From positions 32,622 to 96,621 of the forward strand of contig JAOARJ010000015.1 in assembly GCA_025210615.1 (NCBI GenBank): 64,000 nucleotides of DNA. The letters run 5' to 3'. The first letter of the stretch is position 1, and each line of letters starts with the position of its first letter. The stretch comes from Candidatus Altimarinota bacterium (lineage in GTDB: Bacteria; Patescibacteriota; Gracilibacteria; BD1-5; UBA6164). Both the position numbers and the translations under genes were made by a program. The notes under the pieces were generated by a model, which saw only the letters and a list, made by a program, of their open reading frames with translations, searched no databases and was not told where the DNA came from. This document shows positions 1 through 10,489 of the stretch, one piece after another.

Positions 1-962
1 TGGATTATTTATTAAAAATAGCTGAGCCGAATATTTCTATTTTTACTAAATTAGACAAGGTACATAGCGCTTATTTTAATTCTCTTGATGAGATTTGAGA
101 TGAAAAATTTAAATTACTTCAAAATACGAAAAATACAGTTTTTATAAATAAATTAGAGGAATATATTTGTGATAAATCAAAAAATTTAAAAAATAATTTA
201 GAAGTAATTTTTTATTGAAAAGAAGAGGAACATTATAAAAATTATAATATAATAAAAAATATTAAAAATAATATAGAAGCTAGTTTTGAAGTTATTTTAG
301 ATGATGAAATAATAAAAGTTAACACAAATTTAATTTGAAAAGAAAATATTGCTTATATCGCTTTAGCACTAAATATAGCGAAAAATTTGTGATATCAAGT
401 TGAAAATAATATTATTATTGATTATAAGCTGCAAGCTTGAAGATTTAGTATTTTTGAGGGAATAAAGGGTAGTGTTTTAGTAGATTCTAGTTATAATGCA
501 AGTCCGTTAAGCATGAAAAAAATGATAGAAAATACTTATAACTTAAAAAATCAGATATTTAAAAATCATAAAATAATGCTTGTTTTATGAGATATGAGAG
601 AGCTTTGAGAATTTAGTGAAAATGAGCATAAAATGCTGGCCAGTAGTATAATATCAGTAGCTGATAAAGTTATAACAGTTTGACCAGAAATGCAAGATTT
701 TTTGATAAAAGAACTTAGAATGTGTAATTTTTCTGGAGAAATTTTTACTTTTTTGAAATCAAATAAAGCAGGAGAAAAAGTTTTAGAAATTTTGGAAGAA
801 GACAGTGAAAATAAATATCTAGTTTTATTTAAATGAAGTCAAAATACGATTTTTATGGAAGAATCTATCAAACCAGTTTTAAAAAATTATAATGATGAGA
901 GTGAGTTATGTAGACAAAGCGTAGATTGGATGATTAAAAAGAAAAGATTTTTTGGAGAATAA
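1..962 (+). CDS. murF: UDP-MurNAc-tripeptide--D-Ala-D-Ala ligase MurF, 3' part
   Basis: C-terminal about 319 residues of a Mur ligase; the start lies before the window. MurF adds D-Ala-D-Ala to the UDP-MurNAc tripeptide in the cytoplasm, the step that consumes the product of Ddl (encoded at 56225-57364). I see the Mur ligase central/C-terminal signature DSSYNASP near visible residue 161, followed by LGDMRELGEFSENEH, which matches the family's GDMxELG motif. Gly in GDMREL is read from TGA. The N-terminal domain and P-loop are not in view. It ends with TAA; the toxin-antitoxin pair follows after 63 nt. MurF rather than MurC/D/E because of the YNASP and DMREL context. Confidence 0.88.
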
Positions 963-1025
963 AAAAATTATAAAAAAACTTGAAAAAGGTATTACTTTTA
1001 TTATAATAGTAATACTAATTTAACT

Positions 1026-1328
1026 ATGAAAAAATTTTGTATTATGAAATCTACCTACCCAAAAGAAAAAGCTGTGAGAAACAGTTTTACTTTGAAACCC
1101 AAAAACTTTAAAAAGTTATCTCAATATAAAAACAAGTCTTTACTTGTGAATAAAGCTTTAGAACTTTATTTTAGTAGAGAAAAAGCTCTTCAAGATGCTG
1201 ATGATAAATGGTTAAGAAAAACCATAAAAGAGGCTCAAGAAGAAATAGCAAGAGGAGAATATACTATTATTAATCCTAATTGATGAGATATTACTGATGA
1301 AATGTTAGAGGAAACTTTATGGAGTTAA
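1026..1328 (+). CDS. Probable RHH-type antitoxin
   Basis: 100-residue protein rich in Lys and Glu, immediately upstream of a YafQ/RelE-like toxin (29-nt gap), so very probably its antitoxin. The N-terminal half (about residues 18-45, SFTLKPKNFKKLSQY) resembles a ribbon-helix-helix DNA-binding unit, and the acidic C-terminal half would wrap the toxin. A second ATG at 1044 (MKSTYPKEK) is an equally good start. One TGA glycine codon (residue 87) must be read through to reach the TAA. Antitoxins of this type normally repress their own operon. Family assignment is inferred from size, composition and context. Confidence 0.6.
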
Positions 1329-1357
1329 GGATATTTTAGTTATTTATTATAAGTAAG

Positions 1358-1651
1358 ATGGAGTTTTGATATTCTAATAAATTTAAAAAATCTGCTAAAA
1401 AGATTTGAAAATCAAATTTAAAATATAAATTAAAAATTAACGATTGTATTAAAGATTTTCAAAAAAAATTATTTAATAGTAAATATTATAGAAAGAAATT
1501 AAAAAATTATAAAAATTGTCATTCATTAACTGTTACTTGAGATATTAGAATAGTTATTGAAATCTTAATTAAAGATAATAAATGTTATTTTCTGAATATC
1601 TGAACTCATAGTGATTTAGAAATTTCATCAGAAAAAAGAAACAAATTTTAA
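1358..1651 (+). CDS. YafQ/RelE-family mRNA interferase toxin
   Basis: 97-residue basic protein. The C-terminal half (LTVTGDIRIVIEI, then GTHSDLE) matches the RelE/YafQ fold, where a T-G-D-x-R-I-V-I strand is followed by the G-T-H-S-D-L motif; toxins of this family cleave mRNA on the ribosome. It is translated only if four TGA codons are read as Gly, including the Gly of GTHSD, so the toxin would be inert in a standard-code host. It follows the antitoxin gene and ends just before a bidirectional terminator. The residues usually catalytic in YafQ (His and Asp of HSD, upstream His of CHSL) are present. Confidence 0.75.
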
Positions 1652-1653
1652 TA

Positions 1654-1687
1654 AAAAACTCTTAAATTAATAAGAGTTTATTTTTTT
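1654..1687. terminator. Bidirectional intrinsic terminator
   Basis: Stem AAACTCTTA / TAAGAGTTT with a 6-nt loop, followed by a T-run on both strands; it separates the toxin gene from the convergent coupling-ATPase gene, whose stop codon overlaps it. Confidence 0.75.
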
Positions 1688-4194
1688 GATTTATTTTCTT
1701 CTTCTTTTGTTACGTTTACTTGAATTTTTGCTTCTTCTTCAAGTCTTTTAGCTTTTTCTTGAGCTTGTTTAGCAAGCAAGGCTTCGTGTTTTTTTTGTTT
1801 TTCTTTCTTCATTTTTTCTTTATAATCATCTCTTCTTTTTTGGAATTTTTTCTCTTGCGTTTCAATTTCTCTTAGAGAAGAGTTAATTTTATCCTCTACG
1901 AATTTCTTGCTTTTACAATATTTTTCACGACTAACTCTAAAAATTTTATCATACCTTATAGAAAATACTTCAGGGTCAAGATTTTTAGGAGGGAAAGTAT
2001 CAGCTGAAAATACCGGAGTCGGCATTCAATCTACTAATAATTTAGTATAAATAGTATATTTCCTTAAGTTTACTAAATCTTCAACTTCGACTTCTCATCA
2101 TAAAACTTCCTTTAAAATAGCTCAATCATGGTATCCAACTTGGAAAGTAACCATACTTCAAACATTTCAGAAAACAGCTCATCTTACATCTTCAGGCATT
2201 TGTTCAATATATTGATTTGCCATTACTAAATTTAGCTTATATTTACGCGCCTCTGATAAAATTGAAGCGAAAGATTCTGTCGCAAAGTTTTGGAATTCAT
2301 CTACATAAAGATAAAAATCTTTTCTGTCTTTTTCTCAGATATCCGCACGGCTCATAGCATCTATTTGGAATTTTGTAACAAGCATGGCTCATAGTAAACT
2401 AGAAGCGTCTTCTCAAATTTTTCACTTTGATAAATTAATTATCACTATTTTTTTATTATCCATTGCCCAACGCAGTCCAAATGAGTTTTTAGGTTGTCAT
2501 AAAACATTTCTAAGGATAGGACTTGATAAAAATTGTCCAACTTTATTTAGTACAGGAGCTACATATTCTGCTTGGTTTTTTGGATCCCAACTACCAAATT
2601 CGTTCACCCAGAATTTTTTTACGATAGGGTCTTTTATTTTTGCTACAACTTTTTCTCTATAAGAAGCCGTTGTTAGCATCATTGGAATTGAAATTAAAGT
2701 AGTATTAGGATATTCAAGCAATGCTAAAATTGTATTTCTCAAAATATGCTCTAATCTAGGTCACCAACTATCACCAAAAATTTTCTTAAAAATCCCTACA
2801 AGTCAAGATGCTATAAGCGGTCTATAAGCAGGTTTCACATCTTCAAGCATATTAAATGCGACAGGAAAATCAGTATCACTTGGGTCAAAAATTACTACAT
2901 CATTTGTTCTTGATTTCGGTACATTTCATAAAACTGTTTCAGCTAAATCTCAATGAGGGTCAATAACAGCGACTCATCTTCATTTATGAATATCGTCTAA
3001 AATCATATTTTCCAAAATTGTAGACTTTCACATTCAAGTTTTTCAAACGATATACATATGTCTTCTTCTGTCGTTTGGTCCTATTCAGAAGTCTAAATTA
3101 CTTCATCTAAAATTTGTTTTTCAAATAGGAGTTAAATCCTCTTGTTTGTGAAGTAATGGCAGATTAGAAGGTGGTTCAAATCATCTCGCTTGTATCCAGT
3201 TTATAGATGGAGTTTGTACATAAGAAGTAGGTAAATGAACTAATCAAGCCAACTCTACCGTATTCATAATCATTCCATCATTACAATTTCTTTCTTTGAT
3301 ATTGTTATTATTTTCAGTTATTTTATCTAGTTCTAGACTATTTACAGAAGGAACACTATAAACTCAAAGCGTAGAATAAAGCTCTTTTATGGCCATTTTT
3401 CATTCAACTTTATCATCTCATACGAATACTAAATTCATATCAACTCAATATCAAAAAGAAGCAATTTTTTCTTTAAAAAGTGTGAAATGTTCATCATTTT
3501 TTTCAAAAATATTTCATTCTCAAGTAATTTTTTCTTTACTGAGCATTATGATTTTATAGAAAAATCTAAAGATATAAATAAAAGGAGCGTATAAAAAATA
3601 CCAATTAGTTTTATGTCTAGTAAGCAGTAATTTTTTTAAAAATTTTGGATATCCTCAGAATAAAATTTTTGCTGTATGTTCATAATCTTTTTTCCAGTCT
3701 TCATCCCAAAGTGGAGAAAAATTTACTTGGAAAATATTGATACTACGTGTAGAAGCTGTATTTAAAGCAGAAGTTATAGAAGAAAAAGGGTCAATAATTC
3801 ATTTTACAGAAGAATCAGAAAAAGTTGTATAGTTTTTGATAGGGTACAAGAAATGTTTTCATTGTTTAATTTTTCACACAATAAATTTATCATCTGGCAG
3901 ATTTGCCAAATAATCTTGTACTTCTACAATTTCTACATTTGAATAATGAGCATAAATTTGATTAGTTAAGAAATTTTTATATTCTGGTGTTGTAATAAAG
4001 AAAAATCTAATTTTATTTCAAATATGAGCTATCTCAAAGGAAAAACAAGGTCTTCCTGTTGTAGCTTTTTGAAAAATAGTAGGTTTTTCATCTAAAACTT
4101 TATATAAAATTCTTAAAATATGTTCAAAGGCTAATGCTCATTTTTCATTCAGTCTATCTACAAGTATTTCTAATACGACTTTTTGCTTATTCAT
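1678..4194 (-). CDS. VirD4/TraG-like type IV coupling ATPase
   Basis: 838-residue protein. Walker A (VGKTGMGKST) lies near residue 381 and Walker B (LYVDEFQNF) near 628, with FDPSD and IDPHGD segments between them, as in the TraG/TraD/VirD4 and HerA-like DNA-pumping ATPases. The N-terminal about 370 residues contain a hydrophobic stretch (around LLLTRHKTNWYFLYAPFIYIFRFFY) that could anchor it in the membrane; the C-terminal about 60 residues form a highly charged Lys/Glu coiled coil. No relaxase or other type IV secretion gene is visible nearby, so it is an orphan; proteins of this kind are common in CPR genomes. Role (DNA transfer, DNA uptake or pilus-linked) is open. Confidence 0.8.
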
Positions 4195-4354
4195 TACCTT
4201 TTTTTAGTTTTATAATCTTCTATTTTTATTTTCTGTTTTTATTTTATCATAAAATTATAAAAAATACAAAAATCAGCACTACTTTTTTTGCTAAAGATAA
4301 TTATATCTAAATTATATAAAAAAGCTATTTAAAAATACTTGCGTTTAAGGAAAA

Positions 4355-4708
4355 TTATTTTAAATCATCAAATAAAATTAGCATAAAAATTTCTTCTAAC
4401 TCAGGATTGGAAGTTGAATTTAATTTATTTACGCTATAAGCAGCGTTTTTTTCTAAAAATTTTTTATTACATTTCTCTACACTAGAAAATCAGATTTTTA
4501 TGTTTGCATCTATTAAATCTATAATATCTTCTCATTTTACACCATCAATATCAAGAAAATAATCTATAAAAGCGATATCAAATTTTTGTTCTAAAGCATC
4601 TTTATAAGAAAAAAAATGAACAAAATCATATTTAATTCACTTAGGTATAGAATTAATAATTTGTGCTATTCAGTATTCTTGGTCATCTATTAATGCGATT
4701 TTTAACAT
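4355..4708 (-). CDS. Single-domain response regulator (receiver)
   Basis: 117 residues, a stand-alone CheY-like receiver. Acidic pocket D8-D9, phospho-acceptor D49 in FIDYFLD, a Ser at about 76 (IGFSSV) in the position of the conserved Ser/Thr, and Lys at about 97 (SVNKLNS). No output domain and no neighbouring histidine kinase in the window. It lies between the VirD4-like gene and the PolA-like nuclease gene on the same strand. Glycines in IKIG and DGVKG are TGA codons. Sequence is divergent, so the fold is inferred from the order of the conserved residues. Confidence 0.65.
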
Positions 4709-4797
4709 AAATTTTTATTATTTATTAAAAAATTATTCTTGATACTCCTTCTCCTTATAGTAGAGGGGTTAAGCAAGGTACAAAAATGCAATTAATA

Positions 4798-6033
4798 TTA
4801 AAATAAACTAACTTGTTTAGCATCATTTTTAGTATTGCTTTCAGCTTTTTTCTCTAAAAAATTATAGATTATATGTAAATCATATTTTAGATTATGTCAG
4901 ATAATTATTTTATCACTATTTAATAAATTTTCTAAAAATTCTTGAGCAGTTTTTATGTCAATTTTATCTCAAGAATGCCTGATATTTATATAATATCAAA
5001 TATTATTTATATATAAACTAATCCCTACTAACTGCGCTTCCATATAATTTAAACTTGTTGTTTCAGTATCCAAAACTATTTCATTATTTTTATCTATTAT
5101 TTTATTTAATTTTTCTAAATCTTTATTATTTTTTATAATTTGTAATTTAATTTTTTCGCTATCAAAATTTTTTAAATCTTTGTTTTCTCATCAAGTTATA
5201 GAGTAAAATTCTAAGTTATTTAAAAAATCTATTGCATCAGGATTAAATATTTTTTCTTTATCAAAAATATGTTCTTTTTCATTAATTTCTAAATTAATAT
5301 TACAGACTATTGTAGCTAAGCGTTTTGATAAAAAAGCATTTTCTTTTCACGCGATTAATTTTTCTCAGGTTTTTCAAGTAAAATCATCGCTGTTATTATA
5401 AATTTCTTCTAAAGTGCCATATTTTTCTAGCATAGTTTGAGCTTTTTTTGGTCAAAATCAATCTAAGCCTGGAATATTATCAGATTTATCTCAAACAATA
5501 GCTAAATAATCTATAACTTGCTCTGGTTTTATACCAAATTTTTCTATCGTTTCTTCTACTCCGAAATCTTTTTTCTTCATAGTATCTTTTATTTTTACAT
5601 TGTCTTGTACTAGCGAATATAAGTCTTTATCTCAAGATAAAATATAGACATTATTATTTTTATCTTGTCAGAATTTTGTAGCTAGAGTTCAAATTACATC
5701 ATCAGCTTCATAACCAGGAATTTCTATAATTTTTATTCAAGTTTTTCAAATCATTTCATCAACTAAATCAAATTGTGATTTTAGATTATCAGGCGCTTTA
5801 TCTCTAGTTCATTTATATTCTGGATAAAATTCTTCTCTAAAATTTTTTTCTTTAGAATCACGGACAAAATATATATAATCAGGTTTAAATTTATCTCATA
5901 GAGATTTTATAAATTTCGCCATACCGAAAACAGCATTAACATAGCGTCAATCCTTTGTAGTAAATTCAGGAATAGCATAAAACATTCTATAAATAAAATT
6001 GTTTCAGTCGATTATATATATCTTTTTTTTCAT
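4798..6033 (-). CDS. PolA-like nuclease: 5'-3' exonuclease plus 3'-5' exonuclease-like domain, no polymerase
   Basis: 411 residues. Residues 1 to about 280 are the 5' nuclease (flap endonuclease) domain of DNA polymerase I: YIIDGNNFIYR at the N-terminus, GYEADDVIG, the ILSGDKDLY motif and the helix-hairpin-helix region GDKSDNIPGLDG. A 3'-5' exonuclease-like domain starts near residue 310, with VLDTETTSL and GHNLKYDLH. The frame stops at residue 411, where PolA would continue for about 450 residues with its polymerase domain. The last residues, KQVSLF, resemble the sliding-clamp binding motif QLSLF/QxSLF. It starts 10 nt after the secreted-protein gene. Likely role: primer removal and repair. 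Confidence 0.8.
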
Positions 6034-6043
6034 TATAAAGCTT

Positions 6044-7537
6044 TTATTTTATATAAAATTCTGTTGGTTCAGTATTAACTTTCCATGTTCCAGGGGGTGG
6101 TCAAAATCAGCTATGAGAATAACTCATATAGTGTTGGTCACTCCAATATCAAGCATTTCACACCATTCATCAAACCTCCCGTTTATCTCAAACTAATCAA
6201 GGGTTACAATAACTATATCATAACCAAATCATAGTTGTATTATCATAGGTTGGAGTAACTCATTCTATTGCTATAGTCATATAGTCTGAATGTCATTTAC
6301 AATGAATTCCTGGAGAAGTAATCTCTTCTACATTAGTTTCTATTAATCAATTCAATGCTTCAAAATAATTTTGTCATCAAGTTTTTAGCATAATATTATT
6401 TGCTGCCATATTATATCTATTTGGGTTAAAACATTCTAGATTCGTATAATTAGTTGCTGGTCAATCAGATTTTTGCCAACAATCTTTTGCATTAGCAAAG
6501 GTATAATTTCAAAGTATATTTACATATCTTGTCCGTCCTCATCAATCTGTTGTCATATCACAATAAACTTCAAAAGCAGCATTTCATCAAGAACCATCTG
6601 GGTCTATCCAATACGTTTTATCTTGATTTAAATAAGACGGTTCAGTGTCTAAAATATTTTTACAGCTTGTTCAAGGATTATTTTCAGTTCATATTTTTGG
6701 TGTTCATTTTCTAATAAAAACATTTATGGTATGAGTACTAGAATTAGTAGGTCCATCTTGCATCCAACCATTATTCCGTGTTCAATATGATAAAGCCATT
6801 ACTCAACCATGACTATCATCAGAAAAAATTATTCAACTATTATTGTCCCGAAATTGGTTCCAAAATTCATCTCTAGAAACATTTGTTCATTTATCAAGTA
6901 TAGTTAGTCAAGCATTTGTTCTACTTCATCATCTTGAAGCATCGTCTTTCATAGCTAGTGCCCATTTTCAAGTTTTATCATAATTTAATTTTGCCCAATA
7001 ATTACTATCAGTATGAAATAATACTTCATCAGAAGCATCTACCAAAGTATTATTTACTTTGTAATTACAATGTTGATTTAACTGAGTACAAGAGCCATCT
7101 CATTTAAATTCTTGACCATATGTAGTAGTTTCTCATACATGCACTAGTGTCCATCATCAATCGTCAAATGTCATATTACAATAAACTTGATATGCAGCAT
7201 TTGAATTAGGTTTTATCCAGTAAATTCAGTTTTGAGTAACTCAAGAACTTTGTACATCTAAACAAGATAATCAAGGATTATCACTTGTTAATCATTTCTT
7301 TACATCTCATAGACAATTTCAAGAATTATTACATAATTTTCCTGTTACATATAATTTTCAATTTAATTTTATGTCACTAGAACTAACATCTATTTTATTA
7401 GTTAAACTAGAAATATTTGTCCAAGTAGAGTTATCTAAAACTTCTCAAGAATTTTTTGTAACAATAATAGCACCAATAAAATTAGCTAAATATATTCAGC
7501 TTAGAATTAGGCTTAAAAATAGTATAAACTTTTTCAT
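6044..7537 (-). CDS. Secreted fibrinogen-like repeat protein, paralogue 1
   Basis: 497 residues. N-terminal signal peptide (Lys-rich start, then FILFLSLILSG). Two repeats follow a shared N-terminal module: each has a Cys, then Y-W-I-x-P, a Cys and a G-G-W-T or G-G-R-T element (QVYCNMTFDDGGWT; FEVYCDMTTDGGGRT), the pattern of fibrinogen C-terminal/COLFI-type domains. Trp, Cys, Asn and Gly are abundant; many Gly are TGA. The first about 75 residues are nearly the same, even in DNA, as those of the genes at 54781, 59464 and 63918. Predicted to be exported and probably sugar- or host-binding; ligand unknown. Translationally close to the downstream nuclease gene (10-nt gap). Confidence 0.7.
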
Positions 7538-7768
7538 AACTTTATTTAAAAATAATAATTATTTTGATTATAATAAGTTTTGTATAGAAAAGCAAATTTT
7601 ATTATTATAAAGTCTTGATAATTTTAAAAAAAGTAGTAGAATAATGTCAGCTTATAAATATTGCAGAGAGAATTATATAAGTTAGTTTTATTTAAAGTTA
7701 GTTTGTATAATTTTCACTGCCAAAGATGATAAAATTTATAAGCAATTTTAATGCTTAATTTATTTATT
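7538..7768 (+). promoter_or_regulatory. Divergent intergenic region with structured pnp leader
   Basis: Holds the promoters of the secreted protein (minus) and pnp (plus). A TATAAT-like box is at about 7709-7714 (GTATAAT). Just before the pnp start, AAATTTATAAGCA (about 7730) can pair with TGCTTAATTT (7752-7761), forming a leader hairpin that would sequester an alternative in-frame ATG at 7751. In other bacteria PNPase controls its own leader, so this may matter; that part is inference. Confidence 0.35.
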
Positions 7769-10036
7769 ATGCACGGAATTTCTGACAAAACTGCGCCAAA
7801 TTTAGAGGTGCTTAAAAAAACTTATAATATAGCTTGAAAAGATATTACTTTTGAAGCTGGAAGAATTTGATTACTAGCGTCTTGAGCTGTAACTATAAGC
7901 GATGAATATGGAAATGTTTTATTTGTTACAACTTGAATTGAAGAAAATAATGTAGATGAAAATGCTCCGTTTTTTCCTTTAATGGTTGATTATCAAGAAA
8001 AATTTTATGCGATTTGAAAAATCTGATGAAATAGATTTCAAAGAAGAGAATGAAGACCTTCTGATACGGCAGTACTTCTTTCTAGACTTATAGATAGACC
8101 TATTAGACCAATGTTTGCTGATGGATTTGTAAATCCAACTCAAATTATAGCGACACCTCTTTCTTCAAATTGAGAATGAGATTTATGATTTTTTGGTATA
8201 ACTTGAGCGAGTCTTGGTTTACTTATGGCTTGAGCGCCTTTTGAATGACCTGTTTCTTGAGTAAAAATTACGCTAACTAGTGAATGAAAATATATTTTTG
8301 ACCCTAGTAATGAAGAACAAGAAGCGGGATTATTAACAGTCGTTGTAGCTGGTACAAAAGACGCTATCACAATGGTAGAAGCGAGCGCAAACGAAGTTTC
8401 TAACGACCAAATGGTTTCTATGCTTGAATATGCTCATGGCGTGATTATCAAGGTCTGTGAAGCGCAAGAGGATTATTTAGATGCTTATTCAAAATTATAT
8501 TGAATCAAAGAAATAAAAGCTGTTTACAAAAAATATGATGATTTTATGTTATCAAAAATTTCTGACTTTTTAACGAAAGAAAGGTTAGAATGTCTTTATA
8601 ATAAGGGGAAAAAAGAGTTTTCTCACGAAGTGAAACTTTTAGAAGAAGCTGTTATAGAAAATTTTGATTTAAAAGAAGAAAATCCAGAAGGACAAAGGAT
8701 AAAATATAGCGAAGTAGGGAAATATGTATGAAAGAGAATTAAACAAGTAATGAGAGAAAATATTTTAGAGAGAGAATTAAGATTAGATTGAAGAAAAGTT
8801 GATGAAGTTAGACAAATAAAAACAGATGTTTGATTACTTCCTAGAGTTCACGGAAGTGGATTATTCCAAAGATGAATGACACAAAGTTTATCTATCACGA
8901 CTTTATGAGGTCCTGCCGATGTACAAGTCGTTGACGATATGTTTGAAGAAGATGAAAAAAGATTTATTCATCACTATAATTTTCCACCTTATTCAGTTTG
9001 AGATGTAAGATTTTTAAGATGAGCGGGGAGAAGAGAAATAGGACATTGAAAACTTGCTGAAAAAGCTTTAATGCCTGTTCTTCCTAAAGAAGAAGATTTT
9101 CCTTATATGATGAGAGTCGTTTCTGAAATTACTACTTGTAATGGTTCTTCATCAATGGCTTCAGTATGTTGAACTACGCTTAGTTTGATGCATGCTTGAG
9201 TACCTATTAAAGCTCCTGTTGCTTGAGTTGCTATGTGAATGATTTTTGATGATAAAACTAAAGATTATAAGATTTTAACTGATATTCAAGCGCAAGAAGA
9301 TTTCTTATGAGATATGGATTTCAAGGTTGCTAGAACGCCAAATTGAATCACAGCGATGCAACTAGATATGAAAGTAAAATGATTAAGTATGCAAGTATTT
9401 AGGGAGGCTTTTGCTCAATGAGGAGAAGCTACAAGTCATATTCTAAAAGAAATGATGAAGACTATAAATACTCCAAATAAGGAGTTATCTCCTTATGCTC
9501 CTTGTATTACAACTTGTCAAATAACAGAAAAACAAATTAGTCCAGTTATTGGAAAATGATGAGAAAATGTTCAAAGAATGGAAAAAGATTATTGAGCTTC
9601 TATTCATATTGCTGATGATTGATTAGTGACTATTACAGCTGAAAATGCTGATAAATGACAAGCTGTTATAGATGATATTATGAAACTTATTTGGGAACCT
9701 AGCGTGTGAGAAAAACATGAATGAAAAGTTATAAAAATTATAGATTGAGTATGAGCGATTGTTGAATTTAAAGGTAAATCATGAATGGTTCATATTTCTA
9801 AATTAGAAAAATGAAAAACATTAAAAGTTGAAGATGTGGTAAAAACTTGAGATAATATTACAGTATGAATTTTAAATGTAGATAAAGCTCAATGAAGAAT
9901 AGCGCTAGCTAGAATAGGAGAAGATGTATCACCTCATAATCTAAAAAAATCTTGAGAAAATAAAGACGCTAAAAAATTAGAAATAAAACCAAATAATTGA
10001 GATAAAAAATCTGAAGATAAAAAGTGAGAAAAATAA
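7769..10036 (+). CDS. pnp: Polynucleotide phosphorylase
   Basis: 755 residues, the normal size for PNPase: processive phosphorolytic 3'-5' RNA decay in the cytoplasm. Visible in order: first RNase PH domain (residues about 10-140, with [27 protein letters not shown]), a helical middle, second RNase PH domain (about 340-480, [17 protein letters not shown]), a KH domain (about 590-650, [13 protein letters not shown]), and an S1 domain (about 655-715) followed by a Lys/Asp-rich tail. Several dozen TGA codons fall at conserved glycines. ATG at 7751 is an in-frame alternative start giving six more residues. No Shine-Dalgarno sequence. Confidence 0.96.
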
Positions 10037-10064
10037 AAATATTTTTTAATTAAAATAATATATT

Positions 10065-10355
10065 ATGACTACTATTACGAAAGAGGAATTTACTAAACAT
10101 GCATGTGAACAAGTTCTTAGATTTTCAATTGTAGAAAAATGGGATGATTTATCAGAAGCAAGAAAAGTTCAACTTGGATTTAATATGGGAGCAATGTCTC
10201 TTGCTTTAAATCTATCTAAAGAAGATTGATTTATGGCTCTTTTTAATGTTAGAACAGGAGAAATTTCTATGCAAGAATTTAGAAAACATATTGCAAATAT
10301 TGTCGCTAAATATAATATTAAGGTTGAAGAAAAAATGATTGAATTACCATTTTAG
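10065..10355 (+). CDS. Hypothetical 96-residue protein
   Basis: Small, mostly helical protein with one TGA (NLSKEDGFMALF). It begins 28 nt after pnp and ends before a terminator, so it is probably co-transcribed with pnp. No signal peptide, membrane segment or motif that I recognise. Codon use agrees with its neighbours. Confidence 0.6.
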
Positions 10356-10397
10356 TTTTTCAATTAATAATTTTAAAGTAAAAAAAAGTGTGACATA

Positions 10398-10428
10398 AAA
10401 CTAGCTAAAATAAGCTAGTTTTTCTTTT
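10398..10428 (+). terminator. Terminator of the pnp transcript
   Basis: Perfect stem AAACTAGCT / AGCTAGTTT around AAAATA, followed by TTTTCTTTT. Confidence 0.85.
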
Positions 10429-10454
10429 GACTTTAGCTATTTATTCCATATAAT
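10427..10454 (+). promoter_or_regulatory. aspS promoter
   Basis: TTGACT, 16-nt spacer, TATAAT (10449-10454), 35 nt before the aspS start. It overlaps the end of the preceding terminator's T-run. Confidence 0.75.
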
Positions 10455-10489
10455 AGGCCTGTTTTAATAATAAAAAGTAAAAAAGAAAT

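Noticed and set aside
2384..2742. Frames on both strands within the VirD4-like gene
   Set aside because: The plus-strand frame is a shadow, and the minus-strand piece is just a TGA-to-TGA segment of the same coupling ATPase.
7751..7768. Upstream ATG as the pnp start
   Set aside because: It is in frame and possible, but the six extra residues MLNLFI are not typical of PNPase, and it lies within a predicted leader hairpin; kept as an alternative only.
7769..10036. Reading many genes as fragments or pseudogenes because TGA interrupts them
   Set aside because: TGA falls at conserved glycines across dozens of genes and a UCA tRNA-Gly exists, so TGA is sense here; only the change of frame at about 55350 looks like a real disruption.
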